A DNA stretch of 64,000 nt from Sphingomonas bacterium (GCF_028289855.1 NZ_JAQGKZ010000059.1:27839-91838), one strand, 5' to 3'. Counted from the first letter of the stretch, positions 26,296 to 35,764 are shown. Made by a program: numbers and translations. Notes: generated by a model from the sequence alone, not told the origin.

Positions 26296-26529
26296 TTAAA
26301 GGTCGGCGTCGCGCACGCGCTCACGCTCGGCGTCGACGACCGGGTCGGCGCGCTTGGCTTCGAGTCGGCTCGGCGGAACCGCATCGTCATCCTCGGCCAT
26401 GCCCTTCTTGAACTGCTTGATGCCCTTGGCGACGTCGCCCATCATGTTCGAGAATCGCCCGCCGCCCAAGATCAGGATCGCGACCACCCCGAAAATCAGC
26501 CAATGCACCAGGCTGAAGCTACCCATCAC
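26296..26529 (-). CDS. tatA: twin-arginine translocase subunit TatA
   Basis: 'MGSFSLVHWLIFGVVAILILGGGRFSNMMGDVAKGIKQFKKGMAED'. Confidence 0.93.
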   Translation of the reverse strand: MMGSFSLVHWLIFGVVAILILGGGRFSNMMGDVAKGIKQFKKGMAEDDDAVPPSRLEAKRADPVVDAERERVRDADL

Positions 26530-26556
26530 TCAATCTCCCAAAGGCGTAACGCCTAT

Positions 26557-27159
26557 CTAGTCCTCTTCGGACGCATTTGCCATCTCTTCATCGGCGCCCT
26601 CGCCGATCGCCATCTCCGCCATCGCCAGATCGATCGGGTCGAGCAGCCCGGCAGCGCGCAGATCGTCGATTCCGGGCAAGTCGCGACGGCTCGCGAGCCC
26701 GAAATGCGTGAGGAAATCGGGCGTCGTCGCATAGGTCAACGGGCGGCCCGGGGTTTCCCTCCGCCCGGCGGGGCGTGCCCAGCCCGCCTCCATCAGCACG
26801 TCGAGCGTGCCCTTCGAAATCTGCACGCCGCGAATCGCCTCGATCTCGGCGCGGGTGACGGGCTCGTGATAGGCGATGATCGCCAGCGTCTCGATCGCCG
26901 CGCGCGAGAGTTTTCGCGCTTCTTCGCGCTCGCGCCGGAGCAAGTGCGCCATGTCGCCCGCGGTCTGGAAATGCCAGCGGCCGCCACGCTCGACCAGCTC
27001 GATCCCGCGGCCGGCGTACAATTCGGCGAGCGTATCGAGGGCGCCGCGAACGTCCGCCGCCTCGCCGACATAGGAGCGGATCGCGTCGATGCTCAGCGGC
27101 TCGTCGGCGGCGAACAGCACCGCCTCGACCGCGCGCGTCAGGTCGTCCGGTTCGATCAT
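26557..27159 (-). CDS. scpB: segregation and condensation protein B
   Basis: 'AVEAVLFAADEPLSIDAIRSYVG', 'LSRAAIETLAIIAYHEPVTRAEIEAIRGVQISKGTLDVLMEAGW'. Confidence 0.95.
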   Translation of the reverse strand: MIEPDDLTRAVEAVLFAADEPLSIDAIRSYVGEAADVRGALDTLAELYAGRGIELVERGGRWHFQTAGDMAHLLRREREEARKLSRAAIETLAIIAYHEPVTRAEIEAIRGVQISKGTLDVLMEAGWARPAGRRETPGRPLTYATTPDFLTHFGLASRRDLPGIDDLRAAGLLDPIDLAMAEMAIGEGADEEMANASEED

Positions 27160-27950
27160 GCCCCCACCTTTTCAACGCCCTTCAGGTAGAGCGGCGCGAA
27201 CGGCGATTGCTGGCGCAGCTCGGCCTTGCCCATCCGCGCGAGCTCGAGCGCCGCGACGAAGCTGGAGGCGAGCGCCGATTTGCGGAACGGTCCGTCGAGC
27301 GTGTCGGGCAGGAAGCTTTCGATCGTCGCCCAATCGACCTGCAACCCGAGCAGTCGCGACACGCGTTCCAGCGCGGCGTCGAGCGTCATCACCGCGCGTT
27401 CGTGGACGACGTGGAAGACCGGCCGGTTGCGCGCGGTGACCTGGCCATAAGCGGCGATCAAATCGTAGATTTCGGCCTGCCACTGCGCCTTGCGCACCGT
27501 CCGCAGCCCCTCGGGCGCGGCACGGCGGAACACGTCGCGGCCGAGCCGGTCGCGCGCGAGAAGCCTTGCACCGGCATCACGCATCGCGTTGAGCCGTTCG
27601 AGCCGCATCTGCAGCCGCAGCGCGAGATCCTCGGGGCTCGGCTCGACCTCTGGGTCGCGCGGCAACAGCAGCGCCGATTTGAGATAGGCCAGCCACGCCG
27701 CCATCACGAGATAGTCGGCTGCGACCTCGAGCTTCAACGCGCGCGCCTGTTCGACATAGACGAGATATTGCTCGACCAGCGCGAGGATCGAAATCTGCTT
27801 GAGATCGACCTTCTGCGCCCGCGCCAACGCCAGCAACAGGTCGAGCGGGCCTTCCCAGCCCTCCAGGTCGAGGGTCAGCGTGTCGGGATCGGAATCCATC
27901 GCGCGATCTAAGCGGATGGCGACAGGCTTGTCACTTCTCTCTTCCGTCAT
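27156..27950 (-). CDS. scpA: segregation and condensation protein A (start may be the internal Met at 27899)
   Basis: 'LTLDLEGWEGPLDLLLALARAQKVDLKQISILALVEQYLVYV', 'LVMAAWLAYLKSALLLP'. The ATG at 27950 lies inside a REP-like repeat. Confidence 0.93.
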   Translation of the reverse strand: MTEERSDKPVAIRLDRAMDSDPDTLTLDLEGWEGPLDLLLALARAQKVDLKQISILALVEQYLVYVEQARALKLEVAADYLVMAAWLAYLKSALLLPRDPEVEPSPEDLALRLQMRLERLNAMRDAGARLLARDRLGRDVFRRAAPEGLRTVRKAQWQAEIYDLIAAYGQVTARNRPVFHVVHERAVMTLDAALERVSRLLGLQVDWATIESFLPDTLDGPFRKSALASSFVAALELARMGKAELRQQSPFAPLYLKGVEKVGA

Positions 27951-28036
27951 GCTGAACTTGTTTCAGCATCCAACGCGCCACAATCGACAGATGAATTTGC
28001 TGCGCGGTGGACCCTGAAACAAGTTCAGGGTGACGG
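27944..28036. repeat. paired inverted REP-like repeat (family 'GTCATGCTGAACTTGTTTCAG')
   Basis: CCGTCATGCTGAACTTGTTTCAGCATCCA faces TGGACCCTGAAACAAGTTCAGGGTGACGG. Confidence 0.85.
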
Positions 28037-28057
28037 CGAATGGGAGACGAGCGCGCT

Positions 28058-29065
28058 CTACGCCAACGCCAGCAATGCATCCCGCTTGGCGATCAACTCG
28101 CCGAAGTCGCCCTCGGGCTCGACCCCGGCGATCGTCGCCATCGCGCGATCCAGCCGCTCGACCGACTTGGCGGGCATGTCGCCCAGCAACCCGGCGATCT
28201 CCGCCATTTCGTCCATCCGCCCCCAGCAATCGAGCACGAGATCGCATCCCGCCGCGATCGCTCCCGCCGCTTTTTCGCCCGCAGTGCCCGACAAGGCCTT
28301 CATGTCGATATCGTCGGTCATCAGCAGCCCGTCGAAACCGATCTTTCCGCGGATCACTTGCTCGATGACGATTGGTGATAGCGTCGCGGGACGCTCCTTG
28401 TCCCAGGCCTCGAACACGATGTGACTCGTCATCCCCATCGGTGCGTCGGACAGGCTGCGGAACGGCTCGATATCGATCGCGAGCTCGGCGTCCGAGGCGG
28501 TGACGGTCGGCAAATGATGATGCGTATCGACGATCGCGCGGCCGTGCCCCGGCATATGCTTGACCACGCCGACGACGCCCCCGGAGCGCAAGCCGTCGAG
28601 GATCGCGCGGCCCATCGCGGCGACCCGCATCGGTTCGTGCCCCAGCGCACGGATGCTGATGGCTTGGGTCGTGTCGGGCTGGACGACATCCAGCAACGGC
28701 CAGCAATCGACGTTGATCCCGACCTCGGACAGCATCAGCGCGGTCGCGTGCGCATGCGCGCGCGCCGCCTCGATCGCCGAAATCGGTGCGATCTCATACA
28801 GCGCGTCGAACGCGGGGCCGGCGGGGAAATCGGGCCATTCGGGCGGCCCCATCCGCTGCACCTTGCCGCCTTCCTGATCGATCAGGATAGGCACGTCGTC
28901 GCGCCCCGACAGGTCGCGCAGCGAGTCGGTCAGCGCGCGGATTTGCGCACGATCCTGCACGTTGCGCTTGAACAGGATGTACCCGCACGGATCGGCGTCG
29001 CGATACAGCGCGCGTTCGTCGTCGGTGAGGGCAAGGCCGGACAGGCCGTAAATGACGGGCTTCAT
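28058..29065 (-). CDS. nagZ: beta-N-acetylhexosaminidase (NagZ, GH3)
   Basis: 'ILIDQEGGKVQRMGPPEWPDFPAG', 'VGVVKHMPGHGRAIVDTHHHLPTV', 'LLMTDDIDMKALSG'. Confidence 0.95.
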   Translation of the reverse strand: MKPVIYGLSGLALTDDERALYRDADPCGYILFKRNVQDRAQIRALTDSLRDLSGRDDVPILIDQEGGKVQRMGPPEWPDFPAGPAFDALYEIAPISAIEAARAHAHATALMLSEVGINVDCWPLLDVVQPDTTQAISIRALGHEPMRVAAMGRAILDGLRSGGVVGVVKHMPGHGRAIVDTHHHLPTVTASDAELAIDIEPFRSLSDAPMGMTSHIVFEAWDKERPATLSPIVIEQVIRGKIGFDGLLMTDDIDMKALSGTAGEKAAGAIAAGCDLVLDCWGRMDEMAEIAGLLGDMPAKSVERLDRAMATIAGVEPEGDFGELIAKRDALLALA

Positions 29066-29102
29066 AGGACGCTTCTATGTGCCCGCGTCCGAACAAAAAA
29101 CC

Positions 29103-29168
29103 CCGTTCGTGCTGAGCTTGTCGAAGCACGTGCGCTGTCACGACCTTCGACAAGCTCAGCGCGAACGG
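29103..29168. repeat. paired inverted REP-like repeat (family 'CGTTCGTGCTGAGCTTGTCGAAG')
   Basis: CCGTTCGTGCTGAGCTTGTCGAAGCACGTG faces CCTTCGACAAGCTCAGCGCGAACGG. Confidence 0.85.
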
Positions 29169-29189
29169 TGCGTTTGGCGATCCGTCAAC

Positions 29190-29921
29190 TCAGCTCGTGA
29201 CGATGCACGCCTCGCCGGCGACCTTGAGCTTGCCGCACAGATCCTGCGCCGCGCCCGCGCTGCCGGCGTTAACCTTAAGCCGGTAGAAAGTGCGCCCGTT
29301 GACCTCGGCCTTCTCGATCGATTTGCCGAGCCCCGCCAAATAGCCGAACCGCTTCGACGCCTGTGCCCATGCGGTGTTGGCACCCGCTTCGGTCGGGAAC
29401 GAGCCGAGCTGGACCAGCGCGCCGCCACCGCCGCCGCCCGCGACCGTTACGGGCCGGCCGGGGGGAGGCGCTACCAGCTTGCCACCGGGACCGGCGACGC
29501 TGGCGGTGGCAACCGACGACCCGGGGCCGCCCTTCGCATCGGGGGCTGCCTTCGTTCCGACGATCGGCGCTTCGGGCAGGTTCGACACGGCGATCGATCC
29601 ATTGCCACCGGCAGCACCACCGCTGGCGGCAACTGCGGCATCACCTTCGCCGGCGACCTTCATCCCGCCGGGATCGTCGGGCTTGACCTTGTAGTCGCCG
29701 TCCTGCGCCGCGATCAGGTCGCCATTACCGGCGGGCGGCGTGCGGTGCTTCAGCCAATAGATACCGCCGAGCACGACCGCGAGCATGACCAGCCCGACCA
29801 ATACCATGCCGACCACGCGGCCGAGCGGCGCGCCCTCATCCTCGTCCGCCGCTGTCTCCAGCCAAGGCAACCGGCTTTCGTCGGTGACCGTCGGCTCGCT
29901 CCATTGTTCGCCGGGCATCAA
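29190..29921 (-). CDS. SPOR domain-containing membrane protein
   Basis: N-terminal TM 'GMVLVGLVMLAVVLGGIYWL', low-complexity linker, C-terminal SPOR 'ALVQLGSFPTEAGANTAWAQASKRFGYLAGLGKSIEKAEVNGRTFYRLKVN'. Confidence 0.85.
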   Translation of the reverse strand: MMPGEQWSEPTVTDESRLPWLETAADEDEGAPLGRVVGMVLVGLVMLAVVLGGIYWLKHRTPPAGNGDLIAAQDGDYKVKPDDPGGMKVAGEGDAAVAASGGAAGGNGSIAVSNLPEAPIVGTKAAPDAKGGPGSSVATASVAGPGGKLVAPPPGRPVTVAGGGGGGALVQLGSFPTEAGANTAWAQASKRFGYLAGLGKSIEKAEVNGRTFYRLKVNAGSAGAAQDLCGKLKVAGEACIVTS

Positions 29922-31645
29922 TTCATCTCCTCGACCGCCTCCACCCCCATGATGGCGAGGCCATTTCGGACAATCTGCCCGATCGCGTCGCCGAGGAAAA
30001 GGCGTGCGCAGGTAAGTTCGTGGTTATCGGGCAACAGGAAGCGCCGCTCCGGCCGGTCATTGCCGACATTCCACGATGCATGAAATTCCGCCGACAAGTC
30101 ATAGAGATAAAAGGCGATACGGTGTGGCTCGCGCGCCGCCGCAGCGGTCTCTACGACGCGCGGAAACTGCGCGGCCAGCTTCACCAGCTTCAAGTCTTCC
30201 GTATCAAGCCGGGACAGATCGACGCCATTGCACACCACGCCGGCCTCCGCCGCGCGCCGTTTCAACGACGCGACTCGGGCATGGGCGTACTGGACGTAGA
30301 AGACCGGATTGTCCTTCGATGCCTCGACCACTTTGGCGAAATCGAAGTCCATCTGGGCGTCGGCCTTGCGCGTCAGCATGGTGAACCGCACGACATCCTT
30401 GCCGACTTCGCGCACGACGTCAGCAAGTGTGACGAAGTTACCTGAACGCTTGGACATTTTGACCGGCTCACCGCCGCGCAGCAGTCGCACCATCTGGACC
30501 AGCTTGACGTCGAACCGCGTCTTGCCGCCGGTCAGCGCCTGCACCGCGGCGACGATCCGCTTGACCGTCCCGGCGTGATCGGCGCCCCAGATGTCGATCA
30601 GCGCGTCGGCGGTCTGTGCCTTCTGCCAATGGTAGGCGAGGTCGGCACCGAAATAGGTCCAGCTGCCGTCGGACTTGCGGATCGGCCGGTCCTGATCGTC
30701 GCCAAATTGCGAAGAGCGGAACAGTGGCAGCTCGACCGGCTCCCAATCCTCGGGCGTCTCGCCCTTGGGCGCTTCGAGCACGCCGTCATAGATCAGCCCG
30801 CGCGCGCGCAATTCCTTCTCAGCCGCCTCGGGCTTCTTCGCCGCCTGAAGCTCGGCTTCGGACGAGAACAGGTCGTGATGGATGCCGAGCAGCGCCAGGT
30901 CGGCCTTGATCAGCACCAGCATCGCCGCGACCGCCGCCTTGCGGAACGGGACGAGCCAGTCCGCCTCTGGCGCGGACACATATTTGTCACCGAATTCCTG
31001 CGCGAGCGCTTGCCCGACCGGGATCAGATAATCGCCGGGATACAGCCCCTCGGGGATATCGCCGATATCCTCGCCCAGCGCTTCGCGGTACCGCAGCTGC
31101 GCCGACCGCGCGAGCGTATCGACCTGCCCGCCGGCGTCGTTGACGTAATACTCCCGGATAACCTTGGACCCGCCCCATTCGAGCAATGACGCCAAGGCGT
31201 CGCCGACCACCGCGCCGCGGCAATGCCCCATGTGCATCGGCCCGGTCGGGTTGGCGGAGACGTACTCGATATTGACCGTCTGCCCTTGCCCGCGCGTCGA
31301 GCGGCCGTAGTCGGCCCCGCCATCGTTGATCGCGGCGAGCTCGTTGCGCCAGGTGTCGTCGGTCAGCGTCAGGTTGATGAACCCCGGTCCCGCGACCGCG
31401 ACGGAGCTCACTTCGTCGAGTTTGCCCAGTTCGGCGGCGATCTTCTCGGCCAGCGCGCGCGGATTGGTGTTCGCGGGCTTTGCCAGCACCATCGCTGCAT
31501 TGGTCGCGAGATCGCCATGGCTGGGGTCGCGCGGCGGCTCTACCGTCACCGCACCGCGCGCCAAGCCGCCCGGCAAATCGCCGTTCGCGGTCAGGGCGTC
31601 GAGTGCCGCGTCGATATGCGCGGCAAAGCGGTGGTAGAGGGTCAT
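29918..31645 (-). CDS. argS: arginyl-tRNA synthetase
   Basis: 'EYVSANPTGPMHMGHCRGAVVGDALASLLEWGG', 'VKMSKRSGNFVTL'. Confidence 0.97.
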   Translation of the reverse strand: MTLYHRFAAHIDAALDALTANGDLPGGLARGAVTVEPPRDPSHGDLATNAAMVLAKPANTNPRALAEKIAAELGKLDEVSSVAVAGPGFINLTLTDDTWRNELAAINDGGADYGRSTRGQGQTVNIEYVSANPTGPMHMGHCRGAVVGDALASLLEWGGSKVIREYYVNDAGGQVDTLARSAQLRYREALGEDIGDIPEGLYPGDYLIPVGQALAQEFGDKYVSAPEADWLVPFRKAAVAAMLVLIKADLALLGIHHDLFSSEAELQAAKKPEAAEKELRARGLIYDGVLEAPKGETPEDWEPVELPLFRSSQFGDDQDRPIRKSDGSWTYFGADLAYHWQKAQTADALIDIWGADHAGTVKRIVAAVQALTGGKTRFDVKLVQMVRLLRGGEPVKMSKRSGNFVTLADVVREVGKDVVRFTMLTRKADAQMDFDFAKVVEASKDNPVFYVQYAHARVASLKRRAAEAGVVCNGVDLSRLDTEDLKLVKLAAQFPRVVETAAAAREPHRIAFYLYDLSAEFHASWNVGNDRPERRFLLPDNHELTCARLFLGDAIGQIVRNGLAIMGVEAVEEMN

Positions 31646-31717
31646 TCAAGCGTCCAGCGATGCGAGGAAGCGGCGCCTGTAGCCCAATGGCGACGCAGCT
31701 TCAAACCCTCGCCGGAG

Positions 31718-32863
31718 CTAGACGAGCCCGCTGACCGGCGCAGAACCCTTGGTATCCGGGAACAACGTCGCCATCACCCGCCTTGGCTCGACGTTGTAAT
31801 GCCCTGCCACCGCGCCCGCGACGAACTGGTCTAGGCCCAGCGTCGGTTTCAAATCGCGGCCCTCGTACAGCGCCGCCTGCCCCAGCCCCGGCCAGTCGGC
31901 CATCACCCTGCCGCCCTTGACCCCGCCGCCGACCAGCATCGCGGCGGAGCCGGTACCGTGATCGCTGCCGCCGGTGCCGTTGACCGCGACGGTGCGGCCG
32001 AATTCGGTCGCGACCAGCACCATCGTGTCGCTCCACGCCGGGCCCATACCCGTCTTGAGCGCGGCAATCATGGCGTCGAGACCCTTCAACTGGTTCGCCA
32101 GCCGCGCGCGTTGCGCGGCATGCGTGTCCCACCCGCCGGTCTCGATCATCGCGATCCGCGCGCCGTTGGCGGGGGCCAGCAATTTGGCCGCGAGCGCGCC
32201 GGTCGCGGCGGCGTTGGCGGTGGTGGCGCCAGCCATGTCGCTGGTCAGCGTCCGCGTGTTCATCGCGTCGGTCCACAGCCCGTGGAGCTGGCCGTCGCCC
32301 TGATAGAGCGCCGCCACGCGCTGGAGCAGATCGTCGGACGCTTGTGGCAAGGCCGATGGCGCGTAGCTGGTGACGTCGTGCGGCCCGCGCAGTGCCAAGG
32401 GCACCGTCGCCGACACCGCGATCGCCTTGGCCTCGCCCGACGGGATCAGCCCGAGCATGCGGTTGAGCCAGCCGTCTTTGACCTGGTAGGCACCGAGGCC
32501 ACCGCTTTCGAGCACGTTCTGCCCGTCGAAATGCGATCGGTCGCGGTACGGCGACGCGATGGCGTGCGCGAACAGCGCTTCCTTGGTGTCGTACATGCCC
32601 GCCAGCGAGGTCATCGCCGGGTGCAGCGCGAACATGCTGTCGAGCTTCTTCCCGGTCGCGAAATCGGCCGCGAGTTGCCCGCGCGCGCCGGCAAAGGCGG
32701 GATCGCCGACCGCGCCGACCGTGCCGAGCCCGTCGGCCGCGCCGCGCTGAATGATGAACACGAAGCGGCGGTCGGTGTCGGCCTTGGCGAAGGCCATGCG
32801 CGGCGCGAGGCTCAGCGCCGCGGCGCCGGCGCCGTAGGCGAGGAAATGACGGCGGTCGATCAT
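31718..32863 (-). CDS. DUF1501 family protein with Tat-like signal
   Basis: 'MIDRRHFLAYGAGAAALSLAPRMAFA', 'WDTHAAQRARLANQLKGLDAMIAALK', 'VLVATEFGRTVAVNGTGGSDHGTGSAAMLVGGGVKGG'. Confidence 0.9.
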   Translation of the reverse strand: MIDRRHFLAYGAGAAALSLAPRMAFAKADTDRRFVFIIQRGAADGLGTVGAVGDPAFAGARGQLAADFATGKKLDSMFALHPAMTSLAGMYDTKEALFAHAIASPYRDRSHFDGQNVLESGGLGAYQVKDGWLNRMLGLIPSGEAKAIAVSATVPLALRGPHDVTSYAPSALPQASDDLLQRVAALYQGDGQLHGLWTDAMNTRTLTSDMAGATTANAAATGALAAKLLAPANGARIAMIETGGWDTHAAQRARLANQLKGLDAMIAALKTGMGPAWSDTMVLVATEFGRTVAVNGTGGSDHGTGSAAMLVGGGVKGGRVMADWPGLGQAALYEGRDLKPTLGLDQFVAGAVAGHYNVEPRRVMATLFPDTKGSAPVSGLV

Positions 32864-32866
32864 GAC

Positions 32867-34399
32867 TTACCTCCTCAACATTTCGGGCGACACGAGCAGC
32901 AGCGCGAGCCCCTGACCGGGGCTTTCGGCACGCGCCAGCGCCTGTTCGGTGGCCGGCGTCAGCGCGCCCGGGAACAATTTGGGCGCGAGTGCCCGCGCAT
33001 CGACCGCGGCGCCCGCGCGGGTCGCGAAGCGCTCGGCCGCTTCGACCCGGCGAACCAGCGCGTCGGGGCCGGCCCAGCTCGCGGCGATATCATCATATCC
33101 AGCGGGCGACCCCGGTCGCCATGTCGGCTGGCCAAGCTGGTTGAGCAGCCCCACCGCGGCAAGCGGCAGCATCTGCTTCATCCCCAACGCACGCCCGGTC
33201 GATACCGTCCATTCCCACGGCGACTTGAACTTGACCGGCCCGGCGACCCAGCATTCGGGACTGTCGATCAGCGTCTTGTAGAGCGACGGCAAATCGCCGC
33301 CGGTCTTGAGAAACGACGCCTTGAGCCGCGCGACCAACGCCGGCGGCGGGGTGTCGCCGGCGAAGTGGCGTGCGAGCTTGGTCGAAACGTGTTCGGCGGT
33401 GGCGGGGCTTGTCGCAAGCATATCGAGCACCGCCTGCGCCTGCTTCTCGCCGTCCTGGCCATACTTCCGTCCGACGATCGTGCGCTCGCCCGGCTCGTGG
33501 ATCCGCTCGGCGAAGACGAACTCCCCGGGTGGGCCATCTGTGCCGGTCAACCGTGCGCCCGGCCCGCGCCCGATACCGCTCACCGTCCAGCCGGTGAGCG
33601 CGCGGGCGAATTCGGTGACGTCGGCCTGTGTGTAACCCGTGCGCACCCCGAGTGTGTGCAACTCCATGATCTCGCGCGCGAGATTCTCGTTCAGTCCCAG
33701 TTTGTTGCCGCCGGGACGCGGCCGGTTGGCCGCGAATTGGCCCGCCATGCTGTTGGGTCCGACCGACACCGCCTGATCGAGATAGAGCAGCATCGCCGGA
33801 TGCCGCTCGACCGCGTTCAGCATGCCACCGAACGTGCCCATCAAATTCGGGCGGATCGCTTCGAATTCCAGCAGCCCGGACAGGCCGATAACTTCCAGCT
33901 TGTCGGCCGACACCGCAAAATGGTTGGCCCAGAAATGCGTCAGCCGCTCGGCAAATGGCGTCGGGCTGGTGAGAGCGGCGGTGATCCGCCCGCCAACCGC
34001 CGCCGCATAATCGTCGCGCACCTGCCCGCCGACGAAGCGCCGTGCCGCCATGGCTGGGTCGGTGGCCGCTGGATCGGGTTTCGCGCCCGGCTCGGGCGTG
34101 CCGGGCGCCATTTGCGGCGCCATCGCGCCGGCCATGCCCGGCTGGGGCGGCATCGGCGCGACGGCCGCCGCCAATTGCTTCCGGCCGAGGCCTTGCTGGC
34201 GCAACTGGCGCTGCTGTTCGATATAGTCGGCGAGTTCGCCCGCGACCTTGGTCCGCGTCGGCACCGCGGCGAACGCGGCAGGTTTGGGTTCGAAAGCGTC
34301 GAGCTGACGCTTCAGCCAGCCCTTCGGGTCACTCGGGATGCTCTCGTCGGGACGGGCGCCGAGCCCGAAGCGATTGAGCGCGATACTGGCATCGGCCAT
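32867..34399 (-). CDS. DUF1800 family protein
   Basis: 'IALNRFGLGARPDE', 'LTHFWANHFAVSADK', 'ARALTGWTVSG'; tandem with DUF1501. Confidence 0.9.
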   Translation of the reverse strand: MADASIALNRFGLGARPDESIPSDPKGWLKRQLDAFEPKPAAFAAVPTRTKVAGELADYIEQQRQLRQQGLGRKQLAAAVAPMPPQPGMAGAMAPQMAPGTPEPGAKPDPAATDPAMAARRFVGGQVRDDYAAAVGGRITAALTSPTPFAERLTHFWANHFAVSADKLEVIGLSGLLEFEAIRPNLMGTFGGMLNAVERHPAMLLYLDQAVSVGPNSMAGQFAANRPRPGGNKLGLNENLAREIMELHTLGVRTGYTQADVTEFARALTGWTVSGIGRGPGARLTGTDGPPGEFVFAERIHEPGERTIVGRKYGQDGEKQAQAVLDMLATSPATAEHVSTKLARHFAGDTPPPALVARLKASFLKTGGDLPSLYKTLIDSPECWVAGPVKFKSPWEWTVSTGRALGMKQMLPLAAVGLLNQLGQPTWRPGSPAGYDDIAASWAGPDALVRRVEAAERFATRAGAAVDARALAPKLFPGALTPATEQALARAESPGQGLALLLVSPEMLRR

Positions 34400-34471
34400 G
34401 CGCGTCTCCATGCAATGCGACGGAGGCTAATACGCCTTTGTCGCACAATTATCCCAACAACGCGCGGGCAC

Positions 34472-35638
34472 TCAGAACCCTTCGGGCAAGTCGATCGGTC
34501 CGACGATCTCGCGATAGCGCGCGATGGCGTAGCGGTCGGTCATCCCGGCGATGAAATCGGCGACATGGCGGCTGAGCCATGGCTCCTCGGGCGGCAGCCG
34601 CGCGGGCCATTCGCCCGCCATCAGCGAGGGGGTTGCATGGTACGCCGCGAACAGCCCGGCGACCACCACGCGCGCCTTGTCCGCCGCCGCGACTTGCAAC
34701 GGATGATGATAGAGGTTGGCGTACATGAAGCGCTTCAGCCCGCGCTCGTTGTCGCGCATCGCGTCCGAAAAGCCGACCAGCGCCCGCCCCACATCGCGCG
34801 CGTCGTCGGGCGACTTGATCCCCGATTCCGCGATCGCCACGCGGCTGGTTTCGATCAGGTCGTTAACCATCCCGCCAATCTGCCCGCGGATCAACTCGCC
34901 GGTCAGCCGCGGCGGCGTGACCTCGGGAAAACGCACGCGGCACTGATCCCACCGCGCGGCGATCATCGGCACAGTGAGCAACTGATCGAGGCTGAGCAAC
35001 CCGGCGCGCAAGCCGTCGTCGATATCATGATTGTCGTAAGCGATATCGTCGGCGATCGCCGCGACTTGCGCCTCCAGCCCGGCGAACGTCTCCAGCTCGA
35101 GCGGAAATTCGTTATCCGCCTTCGCCAGCGCCCATTGCGGCGCAGTTACCGGACCGTTGTGCTTGGCCAGCCCCTCCAGCGTTTCCCACGTCAAATTGAG
35201 CCCGGGAAAGCGCGGATAAGGGCTGTCGATCTCGGTCAGAGCGCGCAGCGTGTTGCCGTTATGGTCGAACCCGCCCTGCTTGCTCAGCGCCGCCTTCAGC
35301 GCATCCTCGCCAGCGTGCCCAAACGGCGGGTGCCCGATGTCGTGCGCCAGGCACAATGCCTCGGTCAGGTCCTCGTTGAGCCCCAACGCGCGGGCGATCG
35401 TGCGGCCGATCTGCGCGACTTCGATGCTGTGCGTCAGCCGGACGCGGAAATGGTCGCCGTCGGGGGCGAGGAATACCTGGGTTTTATGGCGCAGCCGCCG
35501 GAAACTGATCGAATGGACGATGCGGTCGCGGTCGCGCTGGAACGCGTCGCGGGGGCCGCGCGCGGTGGTCTCATCCTCGGGATAGAGCCGCCCACGGCTG
35601 AGCCACGGGTCGGAGGCGTAGGGGGCGAGGTCGGGCAT
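34472..35638 (-). CDS. dgt: deoxyguanosinetriphosphate triphosphohydrolase-like HD protein
   Basis: 'DRIVHSISFRRLRHKTQVF', 'RLTHSIEVAQIGRTIARALGLNEDLTEALCLAHDIGHPPFGHAGEDAL'. Confidence 0.93.
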   Translation of the reverse strand: MPDLAPYASDPWLSRGRLYPEDETTARGPRDAFQRDRDRIVHSISFRRLRHKTQVFLAPDGDHFRVRLTHSIEVAQIGRTIARALGLNEDLTEALCLAHDIGHPPFGHAGEDALKAALSKQGGFDHNGNTLRALTEIDSPYPRFPGLNLTWETLEGLAKHNGPVTAPQWALAKADNEFPLELETFAGLEAQVAAIADDIAYDNHDIDDGLRAGLLSLDQLLTVPMIAARWDQCRVRFPEVTPPRLTGELIRGQIGGMVNDLIETSRVAIAESGIKSPDDARDVGRALVGFSDAMRDNERGLKRFMYANLYHHPLQVAAADKARVVVAGLFAAYHATPSLMAGEWPARLPPEEPWLSRHVADFIAGMTDRYAIARYREIVGPIDLPEGF

Positions 35639-35689
35639 GCGGGGCGATGTAGCGTGGCATTGCGCGAAATCTAACCGATACTTGCTTGG

Positions 35690-35760
35690 CGCCTCCCGGC
35701 GAAGGCCGGGGTCCAGTCGCAAGCGGCCCGAAACTGGGCCCCGGCTTTCGCCGGGAGGCG
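35690..35760. repeat. paired inverted repeat (family 'CTCCCGGCGAAGGCCGGGGTCCAG')
   Basis: CGCCTCCCGGCGAAGGCCGGGGTCCAGT faces ACTGGGCCCCGGCTTTCGCCGGGAGGCG. Confidence 0.9.
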
Positions 35761-35764
35761 TGAT

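Noticed and set aside
31958-35674. 1238-aa uninterrupted ORF on the + strand
   Set aside because: Lies antisense to DUF1501, DUF1800 and dgt, all with clear protein-family motifs. Arg/Gly/His/Pro-rich composition is typical of a GC-rich antisense frame; no family motif seen.
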